From Martinezella rhizogenes (GTDB taxonomy: Bacteria > Pseudomonadota > Alphaproteobacteria > Rhizobiales > Rhizobiaceae): a stretch of 64,000 nt of DNA. The stretch spans positions 620,001 through 684,000 of the forward strand of contig NZ_SGNY01000001.1 in NCBI RefSeq assembly GCF_007002745.1. Direction: 5' to 3'. This document shows, in pieces, positions 17,122-26,642 of the stretch. Under the pieces are notes generated by a model that was not told the origin of the DNA, did not search any database, and saw only the letters and a list, made by a program, of their open reading frames with translations. The stretch's first letter is position 1; every line of letters starts with the position of its first letter. Made by a program: the position numbers and the translations under genes.

Positions 17122-18375
17122 TCACCACGCCAGATCAAGCCGCTCCAGACCATGGAAATGATAGACGTCCTTCACCTTCGGCGGCTGGGCAATCCTGATA
17201 CCCGGCAGGCGTCTGAACAGCAGCGGCAGGGCAAGATTAAGCTCAAGCCTTGCCAGCGGCGCACCGATACAGAAATGGATGCCGGCGCCGAAGGAGACGT
17301 TGGCGCCCTCGTTCCGGTCCGGCTTGAAGGCCAGCGGGTCGGAGAATTTTGCGGGGTCAAGGTTGGCCGCGGCCAGAATGAGGCTGACCTTGTCGCCGCG
17401 TTTGAACGTCACACCGTCGATCTCGACCGGTTCCAGCACCCAGCGCTGGAAAATATGGACTGGCGCGCAGATACGCAGCGTCTCTTCAATCGTGCGTTCC
17501 GTGGTCGTCTCGTCGCTGAACAGCGTATCAGGCGAGATGCCGCTTTCCAGAATGATGCGTACGGAATTGCCGATCTGGTGCACGGTCGCCTCGTGTCCGG
17601 CGTTCAGCAGCACGATGGTGGTGGAAATCAGCTCGTCATCGGTCAGATACTGGCCCTTATGCTCCGTGTGGATCATATGGCTCAGGAGATCGTCTTGCGG
17701 TTCCGCCCGCCGTTCCGCGATCACGCTGCGCACATAATCGGAAAACTCCCTGGCTGCCCTGTCGGCAAGAAGCTCGTCCTCGGCAGTGCGTTTGAACATG
17801 TACATGCCGACATAGGCATGTGACCATTTCAGAAGCTGCGGCCCCATTTCTTCGGGAATGCCGATCATGCGGGCAATCATCGTCACCGGAATGATATCGG
17901 CATAGGTTGAGAGCAGTTCTGTCTTGCCATCGGCTTCGAAGGCGTCGATCAGGCGGTTGGCGAGTTCTTCGATTTCCGGCTTCATCTTGTCGACATGCCG
18001 CGAAACGAAGGCGCGGTTGATGAGCGTGCGCAGCCGCGTATGTTCCGGCGGCTCCAGTTCCAGCAACGAATGTTGCTCGGCGGCATCGAAGTGCTTCACA
18101 TGTTCGAGTGGTTCGGCGAGACCGATTTCCTCACGGCTGGCCACATGCAGGATCTGTCTGCCGAAACGACGGTCACGTAAAAGCGCGCTGACATGGTCAT
18201 ATTCGGTGAAGAACCATTGCCGCTGCTCTTCCCAGTAAAAGGTGGGACATTGCGCGTGAAGCGCCGCATAGACCGGGTTCGGATCATTATAGAAGGCCGG
18301 GTCGCGGGCATCAAGTGAAACGCGGCGCGTGGCGGGGTCGATGGTGAGGAAGGGAAATGTCGCTGTCATGCTCAA
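17122..18375 (-). CDS. Cytochrome P450
   Basis: A soluble bacterial cytochrome P450 of 417 residues. The heme-binding loop is FGAGIHFCIGAPLARLEL with the axial Cys, the I-helix oxygen-activation motif is NAGHEATVHQIGN, the K-helix motif is EETLRICAPVHIFQRW, and the N-terminal C-helix region has LELEPPEHTRLRTLINRAF. The start could also be the second ATG two codons in. The substrate cannot be predicted, and no ferredoxin or ferredoxin reductase gene is adjacent, so electrons must come from partners elsewhere. It is transcribed alone, between the cupin gene (convergent) and the diguanylate cyclase gene (upstream, same strand, 83 bp away). Confidence 0.93.
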   Translation of the reverse strand: MSMTATFPFLTIDPATRRVSLDARDPAFYNDPNPVYAALHAQCPTFYWEEQRQWFFTEYDHVSALLRDRRFGRQILHVASREEIGLAEPLEHVKHFDAAEQHSLLELEPPEHTRLRTLINRAFVSRHVDKMKPEIEELANRLIDAFEADGKTELLSTYADIIPVTMIARMIGIPEEMGPQLLKWSHAYVGMYMFKRTAEDELLADRAAREFSDYVRSVIAERRAEPQDDLLSHMIHTEHKGQYLTDDELISTTIVLLNAGHEATVHQIGNSVRIILESGISPDTLFSDETTTERTIEETLRICAPVHIFQRWVLEPVEIDGVTFKRGDKVSLILAAANLDPAKFSDPLAFKPDRNEGANVSFGAGIHFCIGAPLARLELNLALPLLFRRLPGIRIAQPPKVKDVYHFHGLERLDLAW

Positions 18376-18458
18376 GGTTTAGTCCGCGTAGTGTGCTTTG
18401 GAAAGAGTGGGGAAAAACCGCTGCCTGTTTTTCCGCCTGTCATCGCCTGGGCATCATG

Positions 18459-19706
18459 TCACCGGCTGGCGATGGCCGATATGCGGTTCAGCGCCGCAAC
18501 CTGTCGGTCGGCATTGTTGTCCATCGGATTTTCGTCCCGGTCCGGGGAGGGGACGACGACATTGGCCGAATTGACGTGGATGACGGTCCTGTTGCGGCCG
18601 GCTTTTTTCGCTGCATAGAGCGCACGGTCGGCTTCCGTCATCATCACGCTCAGGTCGGCATCCTTGATCATGGCTTCCGATATGCCGACGCTGGTGGTGA
18701 CTTCGATACCTTCGCCCCGTGAACTGATCTTGGAAAGACGCAGATTGCTGCGGATGGCTTCCGCCAGCGTCACCGTGCTGGACGGGCTTTCGACTTCGGC
18801 GACCAGCGCGAATTCTTCGCCGCCCATTCTGACGAACAGGCCGCGATCGCCAATGACGCGTTGCGCCATGTTGCAAAAGTGCACGAGCACCGCATCGCCG
18901 GACTGGTGGCCATATTTGTCGTTGATCTTCTTGAAATGGTCGATGTCGAACAGCACCAGCGCCACATAACGGCTGGAAGCCGGCGACCGCTTCTTGATGC
19001 GCTCGAACTCCTCGAGAAGACCGCGCCGGTTGAGGACGCCGGTAAGGTGGTCAGTCATCGCCAGCCGGTGCAGGCGGGCTTCCGAATCTTCCATGATGAT
19101 CTTGGCGCTGATCATGATGATGACGGTGAAGCCGAGAATGCCTGAAAAGGCGAGCGGCGACGTCAGCGCGACGGCACTGGGGGACGTGATATCACCGGGA
19201 ATGATGACCGATGCGATGATGGCGCCGAAAAAGGCCTGCAAAATGAAAATAGCGGCAAGAACCTTGCGGCTGAGCGATGCCCGGCTCCTGTTTGCCAGAA
19301 CGACGCCGGCCAGCATGAAATAAGCGACGGCGGCACAGGCATGGTAAAGCAGGATACGCGAAACCATGCTGTCCCGCACCGGCGGGATGAGCATGCCGGC
19401 CACCCACAAAAGCGCGGGAATGGCGATCCAGCCGGCGAGCTTGCGCTGTTCGAAGGAGAGGAGGCCAGCGAGCCAGAAACCGAAAGCTGAAAGCGCCAGC
19501 GTGTTGCCGACGTCAATCGACAGGTAGTTGGGAATGTCGCCGCGCATGGCGACAAGAATGGCGCCGATGCCGGTCGAAAGAAAACCGGCGGCGAAATAGA
19601 GATTGTGCTGGCGGGCAGGGCGGTGCAGCCACAGGGTTCCCAAAAGGACGGCAAGGGTGAACGTCTCCGACGCCCAAAGCAGCATGCCCGTTTTTGCATC
19701 CAGCAT
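18459..19706 (-). CDS. dgcA: Membrane-bound diguanylate cyclase (DgcA-like)
   Basis: A GGDEF enzyme that makes c-di-GMP from two GTP. The 415 residues comprise about seven N-terminal membrane helices (residues 10-205), then a GGDEF domain with DHLTGVLNRRGL, LVLFDIDHFKKINDKYGHQSGD (metal and base contacts), and the active-site GGEEF at residues 295-299, ending ADRALYAAKKAGRNR. A 40-residue tail follows. The product-inhibition I-site (RxxD, five residues before GGEEF) is not present: that position reads GDRG. The gene is divergent from clpP. In A. tumefaciens the cyclase next to clpP is DgcA, reported to stimulate UPP and cellulose production, which would link it to the cluster at the left end of this window. 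Confidence 0.88.
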   Translation of the reverse strand: MLDAKTGMLLWASETFTLAVLLGTLWLHRPARQHNLYFAAGFLSTGIGAILVAMRGDIPNYLSIDVGNTLALSAFGFWLAGLLSFEQRKLAGWIAIPALLWVAGMLIPPVRDSMVSRILLYHACAAVAYFMLAGVVLANRSRASLSRKVLAAIFILQAFFGAIIASVIIPGDITSPSAVALTSPLAFSGILGFTVIIMISAKIIMEDSEARLHRLAMTDHLTGVLNRRGLLEEFERIKKRSPASSRYVALVLFDIDHFKKINDKYGHQSGDAVLVHFCNMAQRVIGDRGLFVRMGGEEFALVAEVESPSSTVTLAEAIRSNLRLSKISSRGEGIEVTTSVGISEAMIKDADLSVMMTEADRALYAAKKAGRNRTVIHVNSANVVVPSPDRDENPMDNNADRQVAALNRISAIASR

Positions 19707-20060
19707 TGCAAAATCCTATCTGCGCTATCATGCCGTGAAAGCGGGATTTGCGGCACGATGTGCGCAATGCCCGCCGGAATTGTTGAGATGCCATTTCGCC
19801 CGAATGGGGCGCCCGCTTCCTGACGGAAACCGGAAATTCGCCGCGCAGTATCAGCAGTAAATCCCTAACGAGTTCTTGCCGGTGAGAAGTTATATCTGTG
19901 CATGGCCACGGGTTTTTGCATTTGCGGCTCACTTCGATGGAAAATAATGCCGGCAAGGGCACCCGGTTCCAGACGCGCCCGATGGTTTCAAGCCGTTGCC
20001 GTCAGAGGCTTCAAACGCCTGTAATCGCTGTTGAGCCGTTAAGGATATGCGGCTTCGTGT
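19707..20060. other. Divergent intergenic region between dgcA and clpP
   Basis: No supported gene is visible here. The region must carry the dgcA promoter on the minus strand and, further right, the clpP promoter at 20061-20090. Short open frames over 19600-19960 are extensions of frames antisense to dgcA. Confidence 0.5.
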
Positions 20061-20090
20061 CTTGAAGTACGGGGCAGGGACACTCTATGT
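20061..20090 (+). promoter_or_regulatory. Candidate clpP promoter (possibly heat-shock type)
   Basis: CTTGAA (20061-20066) and CTATGT (20085-20090) are separated by 18 bp, 70 bp before the clpP ATG. CTTGAA is the -35 element favoured by RpoH in rhizobia, which would suit a protease gene, but a sigma-70 reading is equally possible. Confidence 0.5.
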
Positions 20091-20160
20091 AGGGAGAATG
20101 AAGGTTAGAAGTGATTCCGGAGCGGCTTTCCGCGAAGGGCAGAGTTGACAAAGGACGGAC

Positions 20161-20793
20161 ATGAAAAATCCAGTTGATACCGCCATGGCTCTGGTGCCGA
20201 TGGTCGTAGAGCAGACCAATCGCGGCGAACGCTCCTATGACATATTTTCCCGTCTTCTCAAGGAACGCATCATTTTCCTCACCGGTCCGGTGGAAGACCA
20301 GATGGCTTCGCTCGTCTGCGCGCAGCTGCTTTTCCTCGAGGCTGAAAACCCGAAGAAGGAAATCGCGCTTTACATCAATTCGCCAGGTGGCGTCGTAACC
20401 GCCGGCATGGCGATCTACGATACGATGCAGTTCATCCGCCCTGCGGTCTCGACGCTCTGCGTTGGCCAGGCCGCATCCATGGGTTCGCTGCTTCTGGCCG
20501 CCGGTGAAAAAGGAATGCGCTTTGCAACCCCGAACGCCCGCATCATGGTGCACCAGCCTTCCGGCGGTTTCCAGGGACAGGCATCGGACATCGAGCGTCA
20601 CGCCCGTGACATCATCAAGATGAAGCGTCGCCTCAATGAAGTCTACGTGAAGCACACCGGCCGCACGCTCGAAGAGGTTGAAAAAACCCTTGATCGCGAC
20701 CACTTCATGGATGCTGACGAAGCGCAGAATTGGGGTGTGATCGACAAGATCCTCACCTCGCGCCAGGAAATGGAAGGCGCCGCCGCGAATTGA
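20161..20793 (+). CDS. clpP: ATP-dependent Clp protease proteolytic subunit
   Basis: The serine peptidase barrel that degrades substrates fed by ClpX or ClpA. The 210-residue sequence has the catalytic triad at the expected places: Ser106 in [15 protein letters not shown], His131 in [10 protein letters not shown] and Asp180 in [12 protein letters not shown]. Also visible are the oligomer-contact segment [21 protein letters not shown] and the [12 protein letters not shown] strand. The N terminus shows a short propeptide-like stretch before [23 protein letters not shown]. It is followed after 292 bp by clpX, the standard pairing. In rhizobia ClpXP controls the cell-cycle regulator CtrA. Confidence 0.98.
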   Translation: MKNPVDTAMALVPMVVEQTNRGERSYDIFSRLLKERIIFLTGPVEDQMASLVCAQLLFLEAENPKKEIALYINSPGGVVTAGMAIYDTMQFIRPAVSTLCVGQAASMGSLLLAAGEKGMRFATPNARIMVHQPSGGFQGQASDIERHARDIIKMKRRLNEVYVKHTGRTLEEVEKTLDRDHFMDADEAQNWGVIDKILTSRQEMEGAAAN

Positions 20794-21085
20794 GGCGCGC
20801 CGCTTTTTGACGTTTGTTTGATCCCGCAAAAGTAATTTCGGGGCTTTCAACCGCAACAGAAAGCGATATTAGTATATATTAAGGCTGTGTTGAATTTTTA
20901 TGACGTGGCCTTTGGTTTGATGGGGAATTCGTTGCAGCCGGTTGTCAGCTCCTGTATCTGACACGGCTAGTACCCCGGGAAACGAGGCGGATACGGCAAT
21001 GCACCCCAAGGCGAGCCGTATCTGCGGGCGGTAAGTTGACCGCGATCCGTTTGGCGGACCTGCGGCGTGCTGGAAGGAAAGAGAT

Positions 21086-22363
21086 ATGAGCAAAGTCAGC
21101 GGCAGCAACGGCGGCGACTCTAAAAATACACTCTATTGTTCATTCTGCGGCAAGAGCCAGCACGAAGTCCGGAAACTCATTGCCGGGCCGACAGTATTCA
21201 TCTGCGATGAATGCGTCGAATTGTGCATGGACATCATCCGCGAGGAGAACAAGACGTCTATGGTGAAGTCTCGCGAGGGTGTTCCCACCCCGCAGGATAT
21301 CATCAAGATTCTCGACGAATATGTCATCGGTCAGAAGCAGGCGAAGAAAATCCTGTCGGTGGCCGTTCACAACCATTACAAGCGCCTCGCGCACGCCTCC
21401 AAGAACGGCGATGTCGAGCTGGCGAAGTCGAACATCATGCTCGTCGGTCCGACGGGTTGCGGCAAGACCTATCTTGCCCAGACGCTCGCTCGCATCATCG
21501 ACGTTCCCTTCACCATGGCGGACGCAACGACGCTGACCGAAGCCGGTTATGTCGGCGAGGACGTGGAAAACATCATCCTGAAGCTGTTGCAGGCTGCGGA
21601 TTACAATGTCGAGCGCGCCCAGCGCGGCATCGTCTATATCGACGAAGTCGACAAGATTTCCCGCAAGTCGGACAATCCGTCCATCACGCGCGACGTGTCG
21701 GGCGAGGGCGTCCAGCAGGCGCTTCTGAAGATCATGGAAGGCACGGTCGCTTCCGTTCCGCCGCAGGGTGGCCGCAAGCATCCGCAGCAGGAATTCCTGC
21801 AGGTGGATACGACCAACATCCTGTTCATCTGCGGCGGTGCGTTTGCCGGCCTCGACAAGATCATCTCCGCCCGTGGTGAAAAGACCTCGATCGGCTTCGG
21901 TGCGACCGTCAAGGCGGAAGACGATCGCCGTGTGGGCGAGGTGCTGCGCGAGCTGGAGCCGGAAGATCTGGTGAAGTTCGGTCTCATCCCGGAATTCATC
22001 GGCCGTCTGCCCGTTCTGGCAACGCTGGAAGACCTTGATGAAGATGCGCTGATCCAGATCCTGTCCGAGCCGAAGAACGCGCTCGTTAAGCAGTATCAGC
22101 GCCTGTTCGAGATGGAAGATGTGGAACTGACCTTCCACGAGGACGCCCTGCGCGAGATTGCCCGCAAGGCGATCACCCGAAAGACCGGTGCCCGCGGCCT
22201 GCGTTCGATCATGGAAAAGATCCTGCTGGATACCATGTTCGAACTGCCGACTCTGGAAGGCGTTCGCGAAGTGGTTATCTCCAACGACGTCGTCAGCGGT
22301 GTCGCCCGTCCGCTCTACATCTACGCGGATCGCCAGGAAGAAAAGACCAACGTTTCGGCCTGA
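21086..22363 (+). CDS. clpX: ATP-dependent Clp protease ATP-binding subunit ClpX
   Basis: A AAA+ unfoldase of 425 residues. An N-terminal zinc-binding domain ([14 protein letters not shown], then CDECVELC) is followed by the AAA+ module with Walker [16 protein letters not shown], the pore loop GYVGEDVEN, Walker [11 protein letters not shown], the IGFGATV ClpP-docking loop, and sensor-2 [13 protein letters not shown]. All functional motifs are intact. The 292-bp gap upstream includes an AT-rich stretch near 20870-20880 and could carry its own promoter. An intrinsic terminator follows 17 bp after the stop. Confidence 0.98.
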   Translation: MSKVSGSNGGDSKNTLYCSFCGKSQHEVRKLIAGPTVFICDECVELCMDIIREENKTSMVKSREGVPTPQDIIKILDEYVIGQKQAKKILSVAVHNHYKRLAHASKNGDVELAKSNIMLVGPTGCGKTYLAQTLARIIDVPFTMADATTLTEAGYVGEDVENIILKLLQAADYNVERAQRGIVYIDEVDKISRKSDNPSITRDVSGEGVQQALLKIMEGTVASVPPQGGRKHPQQEFLQVDTTNILFICGGAFAGLDKIISARGEKTSIGFGATVKAEDDRRVGEVLRELEPEDLVKFGLIPEFIGRLPVLATLEDLDEDALIQILSEPKNALVKQYQRLFEMEDVELTFHEDALREIARKAITRKTGARGLRSIMEKILLDTMFELPTLEGVREVVISNDVVSGVARPLYIYADRQEEKTNVSA

Positions 22364-22380
22364 TCGGTTCCAGAAGAATA

Positions 22381-22417
22381 AAGCCCCTCGCAGCAACGGC
22401 TGCGGGGGGCTTTTCTT
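22381..22417 (+). terminator. Intrinsic terminator after clpX
   Basis: AAGCCCC-CGCAGC pairs with GCTGCG-GGGGCTT over a short loop, with one unpaired base, and is followed by TTTTC. It begins 17 bp after the clpX stop. Confidence 0.85.
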
Positions 22418-22560
22418 TGTGTGATGCCTGCCCGGTATTCGAAGCATTTGCGGGGATGGCGTAAGCGCCTTTTACCTGAATAATAACTAGAAACTAAGAG
22501 GCGACGCGTCTTCGCTTTTCGTGGAGAAGCGGATATGCCCCTGAAATATCGGGTATCCTG

Positions 22561-22929
22561 ATGAATCCTGTAACCGCAATCCTCATTCACGTGTCCGATC
22601 CCGCCGAAGGATTGCTTTGGTACGGGAAAGCGTTTCCGGAGGCGGTTGCATCGGTCAGCCTTCCCTCCGGCTTCGAGTACCTGCGGATCGGCGATATCCA
22701 GCTGGAAATCGTTCCCGCTGATCAAAAGGTTTCAAGCGGGGCGGCAGGGTCTGTCGTCTATTGGTGGACGGATGATTTCGGCCGGTCACTCGCGCATCTG
22801 CGGGACGCGGGCGCTGTTCTTTATCGCGGCCCGATGAAAATCGATCAGGAACTCTGGATGTGCCAGTTCCGTGACCCCTGGGGCAACTGTATCGGCGTTC
22901 GCGGACCCATGGCCGCGGATATGCCGTAA
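22561..22929 (+). CDS. VOC-superfamily (glyoxalase/bleomycin-resistance-like) protein
   Basis: A 122-residue single-domain protein with the beta-alpha-beta-beta-beta layout of the VOC superfamily. The first half reads TAILIHVSDPAEGLLWYGKAFPEA, then EYLRIGDIQLEIVPAD; the second has VYWWTDDFGRSLAHLRDAGAVLYRGP and FRDPWGNCIGVRGP, where DPWGN is the family's usual end motif. Metal ligands are plausible but not certain. It has its own weak start region between two proteostasis genes, and nothing in the context suggests a substrate. Confidence 0.78.
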   Translation: MNPVTAILIHVSDPAEGLLWYGKAFPEAVASVSLPSGFEYLRIGDIQLEIVPADQKVSSGAAGSVVYWWTDDFGRSLAHLRDAGAVLYRGPMKIDQELWMCQFRDPWGNCIGVRGPMAADMP

Positions 22930-23311
22930 CGCTCTTCGCCGCTTGAGGCGTCCCTGCCTTGCATCCCGACAATCAGGTGGAGGAAAGCTTCGTCTGCCAT
23001 TTTGCGTTTGGAGCGGATTGCGCTTTGCTGATAAAGTCTTACAACTGATTTGCAGCGCGATGTGACGGAAATGTGAATTGCCGTCGGCGACCCGGTTCCT
23101 GATCCCTTGGGATAACCGGAAATGTCGGGAGTAATAGCCGGCGCTGGGTTTTGTTGAATTTCACGGTTCTGCCGGTGCGCGGGGCCGTCTCTTCCGGCGA
23201 CTTGAAATCGGTGTTTCGAAACTCCACTTTCAGTCTCGAGAAATGAATATGCCGGACGCCCCCAAGACGTTCGGCAAAGTGTCCCGAAAGGGACCATGGA
23301 AAGGAAATGAT
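22930..23311. other. Upstream region of lon, with a possible heat-shock promoter
   Basis: No gene is supported here. CTTGAA at 23201-23206 followed by CTCCACTTT at 23222-23230 resembles an RpoH promoter and would start transcription about 75 bp before the lon ATG. An in-frame ATG at 23243 would lengthen Lon by 23 residues that are not family-like. Confidence 0.35.
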
Positions 23312-25729
23312 ATGACGAACATCACGTCTGCGGCATCTGGCGGTACCTATCCGGTACTTCCTCTGCGCGACATTGTCGTTTTCCCGCATATGATCGTTCC
23401 CCTGTTCGTCGGGCGGGAAAAATCCATTCGTGCGCTCGAAGAGGTCATGGGTTCGGACAAGCAGATCATGCTCGTCACCCAGATCAATGCCAGCGATGAC
23501 GATCCGACGCCGGATGCCATCCACAAGGTCGGCACCGTCGCCAACGTTCTCCAGCTTCTGAAGCTGCCGGACGGTACCGTGAAGGTGCTGGTGGAAGGCA
23601 AGGGCCGCGCCCAGATCGACGAATACACCGGCCGTGAGGATTTCTACGAAGCCTCCGCGACGCCGTTGCAGGAGCCTGCGGAAGACCCGGTCGAGATCGA
23701 GGCGCTGTCGCGTTCCGTCGTTTCGGAATTCGAGAGCTATGTGAAGCTCAACAAGAAAATTTCGCCCGAGGTTGTCGGCGCTGCCGGCCAGATCGACGAT
23801 TATTCGAAGCTTGCCGATACGGTCGCTTCGCACCTGTCGATCAAGATCACCGAAAAGCAGGAAATGCTGGAAACCGTCAGCGTGAAGCAGCGGCTTGAAA
23901 AGGCGCTCGGCTTCATGGAAGGCGAGATTTCTGTGCTTCAGGTCGAAAAGCGCATCCGCTCGCGCGTCAAGCGCCAGATGGAAAAGACCCAGCGCGAATA
24001 TTATCTGAACGAACAGATGAAGGCGATCCAGAAGGAACTCGGCGACGGCGAAGATGGCCGTGACGAGATGGCCGAGCTGGAAGAGCGCATCGCCAAGACC
24101 AAGCTTTCCAAGGAGGCCAAGGAAAAGGCCGAGGCGGAAATGAAGAAGCTTCGCCAGATGAGCCCGATGTCCGCGGAAGCGACCGTCGTGCGCAACTATC
24201 TGGACTGGCTGTTGAGCCTGCCCTGGGGCAAGAAGTCGAAAGTCAAGACCGACCTCAACAGCGCCGAGACGATCCTCGATCAGGATCATTTCGGTCTGGA
24301 CAAGGTCAAGGAACGCATCGTCGAATATCTGGCCGTGCAGGCGCGTGCTACCAAGATTCGCGGCCCTATCCTGTGCCTCGTTGGTCCTCCCGGCGTCGGC
24401 AAAACCTCGCTCGCCAAGTCGATCGCCAAGGCGACCGGCCGCGAATATGTGCGCATGGCGCTTGGTGGCGTGCGTGACGAGGCGGAAATCCGCGGTCACC
24501 GCCGCACCTATATCGGCTCCATGCCGGGCAAGATCGTCCAGTCGATGAAGAAGGCCAAGAAGGCGAACCCGCTGTTCCTGCTCGACGAAATCGACAAGAT
24601 GGGCATGGATTTCCGTGGCGACCCGTCATCCGCACTGCTGGAGGTTCTCGATCCGGAACAGAACTCCACCTTCATGGATCACTACCTTGAAGTGGAATAC
24701 GATCTGTCCGACGTGATGTTCGTGACCACGGCCAACACGCTGAACATTCCAGGCCCGCTGATGGACCGTATGGAAGTAATCCGCATCGCCGGTTATACGG
24801 AAGACGAGAAGCGCGAAATCGCCAAGCGTCACCTGTTGCCGAAGGCGATCAAGGAACATGCCCTGCGTCCGGAAGAGTTCTCGGTTACCGATGACGCTCT
24901 GATGATCGTCATCCAGCAGTACACCCGCGAGGCGGGCGTGCGCAGCTTCGAACGCGAGCTGATGAAGCTGGCGCGTAAGGCTGTCACCGAGATCATCAAG
25001 GGCAAGGTCAAGTCCGTTGAGGTTACCGCTGCCAACGTTCCGGATTATCTGGGCGTTCCGCGGTTCCGCCACGGTGAGGCCGAGCGCGAGGATCAGGTCG
25101 GTGTCGTCACCGGTCTTGCCTGGACGGAAGTTGGCGGTGAGCTGCTCACCATCGAAGGCGTGATGATGCCGGGCAAGGGCCGCATGACGGTTACCGGCAA
25201 CCTCAAGGAAGTGATGAAGGAATCCATTTCGGCAGCGGCATCTTATGTCCGTTCGCGCGCCGTGGACTTCGGCATCGAGCCGCCGCGCTTCGACAAGAGC
25301 GACATCCACGTTCACGTTCCCGAGGGTGCGACCCCGAAGGACGGACCGTCCGCCGGTGTTGCCATGGCCACCGCCATCGTCTCCATCATGACCGGTATTC
25401 CGGTTTCGAAGGATGTGGCGATGACGGGCGAGATCACGCTGCGTGGTCGCGTGCTGCCAATCGGCGGCCTGAAGGAAAAGCTGCTTGCGGCATTGCGCGG
25501 CGGCATCAAGAAGGTGCTGATCCCGGAAGAAAACGCCAAGGATCTGGCGGAGATTCCGGACAATGTGAAGAACGAGATGGAAATCATCCCGGTTTCGCGC
25601 ATGGGCGAGGTCATCGAACACGCGCTGCTTCGCAAGCCGGAGCCCATCGAGTGGGACGGCAGCATCGAGACACCCGTTATCGCGACGGTCGAAGGCGTCG
25701 ACGACGGCGGTCAGACGATCGCGCATTGA
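23312..25729 (+). CDS. lon: ATP-dependent protease La
   Basis: Homo-oligomeric AAA+ serine protease of 805 residues that degrades misfolded and regulatory proteins. The substrate-binding N domain ([26 protein letters not shown]) is followed by a coiled coil, the AAA+ module with Walker [16 protein letters not shown] and Walker [12 protein letters not shown], and the protease domain with the Ser-Lys dyad in [14 protein letters not shown] and [14 protein letters not shown] chose the ATG at 23312, preceded by AAAGGAAATG, since the protein family begins at this point. Transcription ends at a hairpin about 130 bp downstream. Confidence 0.98.
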   Translation: MTNITSAASGGTYPVLPLRDIVVFPHMIVPLFVGREKSIRALEEVMGSDKQIMLVTQINASDDDPTPDAIHKVGTVANVLQLLKLPDGTVKVLVEGKGRAQIDEYTGREDFYEASATPLQEPAEDPVEIEALSRSVVSEFESYVKLNKKISPEVVGAAGQIDDYSKLADTVASHLSIKITEKQEMLETVSVKQRLEKALGFMEGEISVLQVEKRIRSRVKRQMEKTQREYYLNEQMKAIQKELGDGEDGRDEMAELEERIAKTKLSKEAKEKAEAEMKKLRQMSPMSAEATVVRNYLDWLLSLPWGKKSKVKTDLNSAETILDQDHFGLDKVKERIVEYLAVQARATKIRGPILCLVGPPGVGKTSLAKSIAKATGREYVRMALGGVRDEAEIRGHRRTYIGSMPGKIVQSMKKAKKANPLFLLDEIDKMGMDFRGDPSSALLEVLDPEQNSTFMDHYLEVEYDLSDVMFVTTANTLNIPGPLMDRMEVIRIAGYTEDEKREIAKRHLLPKAIKEHALRPEEFSVTDDALMIVIQQYTREAGVRSFERELMKLARKAVTEIIKGKVKSVEVTAANVPDYLGVPRFRHGEAEREDQVGVVTGLAWTEVGGELLTIEGVMMPGKGRMTVTGNLKEVMKESISAAASYVRSRAVDFGIEPPRFDKSDIHVHVPEGATPKDGPSAGVAMATAIVSIMTGIPVSKDVAMTGEITLRGRVLPIGGLKEKLLAALRGGIKKVLIPEENAKDLAEIPDNVKNEMEIIPVSRMGEVIEHALLRKPEPIEWDGSIETPVIATVEGVDDGGQTIAH

Positions 25730-25747
25730 TACATGCATCGGCGCTGA

Positions 25748-25795
25748 GGCCGGAATCGGTTTTCGCAAAGCGCGATGCATAGAATCAATGTGTTA
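25748..25795. repeat. Second copy of the rhizobial palindromic element
   Basis: Just downstream of lon, GGCCGGAATCGGTTTTCG followed by CGATGCATAGAATCAATGTG follows the same order of blocks as the element at 1691-1760, with clear base differences. An outer ATGCATCG/CGATGCAT inverted pair flanks its first half. Confidence 0.45.
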
Positions 25796-25861
25796 GGTAT
25801 CGGAAGACAGCTGCGGTGCTTCGGCCCGCGCAAGTGATGCCAAATTGGCACGAATATGGGG

Positions 25862-25889
25862 AAGGCCGGCAGAAATGTCGGCCTTTTTT
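25862..25889 (+). terminator. Intrinsic terminator downstream of lon
   Basis: AAGGCCG and CGGCCTT form a 7-bp stem across a 10-nt loop and run into six T. It lies beyond the repeat element and before hupB. Confidence 0.8.
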
Positions 25890-26017
25890 GTGAAAAAACC
25901 CGTAGACCCCTTGTTTTTCAGGCGATTCCAGCGCTTTTGAGTTGCTGCGCGCGGATGCGAATGTATTCTGCGCCGGCTTAATTTTAGTCGTTTCAAACCA
26001 TTGAAAGGGGTGGAAAC

Positions 26018-26293
26018 ATGAACAAGAACGAGCTCGTCTCTGCTGTTGCCGAAAAGGCTGGTCTCACGAAGGCAGATGCTGCTTCCGCTGTTGATGCCGT
26101 ATTCGAAACCGTACAGAACGAACTGAAGAGCGGTGGCGACATCCGCCTCGCTGGCTTCGGCAGCTTCTCCGTTAGCCGCCGTGAAGCCTCCAAGGGTCGT
26201 AACCCTTCCACGGGTGCTGAAGTCGATATCCCGGCTCGCAACGTACCGAAGTTTTCCGCAGGCAAGGGCCTGAAGGACGCTGTCAACTCGTAA
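26018..26293 (+). CDS. hupB: DNA-binding protein HU
   Basis: A 91-residue HU-type nucleoid protein. It begins MNKNELVSAVAEKAGLTKAD, has the conserved GDIRLAGFGSFSVSRREASKGRNPSTG segment in shortened spacing with the DNA-intercalating RNPSTG beta-arm tip, and ends VPKFSAGKGLKDAVN. GAAAGGGG precedes the start. HU rather than IHF is indicated by the arm sequence. It stands alone between the lon terminator and its own terminator at 26312; lon followed by hupB is the usual order in proteobacteria. Confidence 0.97.
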   Translation: MNKNELVSAVAEKAGLTKADAASAVDAVFETVQNELKSGGDIRLAGFGSFSVSRREASKGRNPSTGAEVDIPARNVPKFSAGKGLKDAVNS

Positions 26294-26311
26294 GGTTTCC
26301 GGAAGGTCGTG

Positions 26312-26338
26312 ATGCCCGGCGGCGGGCATACGGTTTTT
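26312..26338 (+). terminator. Intrinsic terminator of hupB
   Basis: ATGCCCG pairs with CGGGCAT over a GCGG loop, then acg and five T. It starts 19 bp after the hupB stop. Confidence 0.75.
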
Positions 26339-26349
26339 CAGGTTCACGA

Positions 26350-26557
26350 GGAAGCATGTTTTGACGCGCTCACACCATCAGCAGGCATGAAGAGGGCAGC
26401 CTTTCGGAAGTCTCTTTCGGACAGGCCAGTCTCTCAGCCAGTATGGTGTGGATTGAAAGTGTCGATGCGTGGCTGTGTAGCTTCCATCCGGACACACGGC
26501 GTTTCGATACACGATGCGCATAAACACGAAAGCCCGGCCTTCATGGCCGGGCTTTTT
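26350..26557 (+). ncRNA. Candidate structured small RNA downstream of hupB
   Basis: Between the hupB terminator and a second strong terminator (AGCCCGGCC-ttcat-GGCCGGGCT then five T, 26531-26557) there is about 200 bp with no protein gene but with nested complementary segments: GGAAGC (26350-26355) with GCTTCC (26480-26485), and inside it CACACCAT (26371-26378) with ATGGTGTG (26443-26450). An orphan terminator with a nested fold upstream suggests an independent RNA. The 5' end is unknown; a TTGACG at 26361 lacks a good -10 partner. It may also be a 3' fragment of hupB read-through. I do not recognise a named RNA family. Confidence 0.4.
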
Positions 26558-26642
26558 GATTCTCCCGACAGGAAATGTCATCCCACTGTCATGTCTTTGA
26601 CGCAGAAGCCATGGGGTATTTCTGGACCCAAGGGGGATTATA

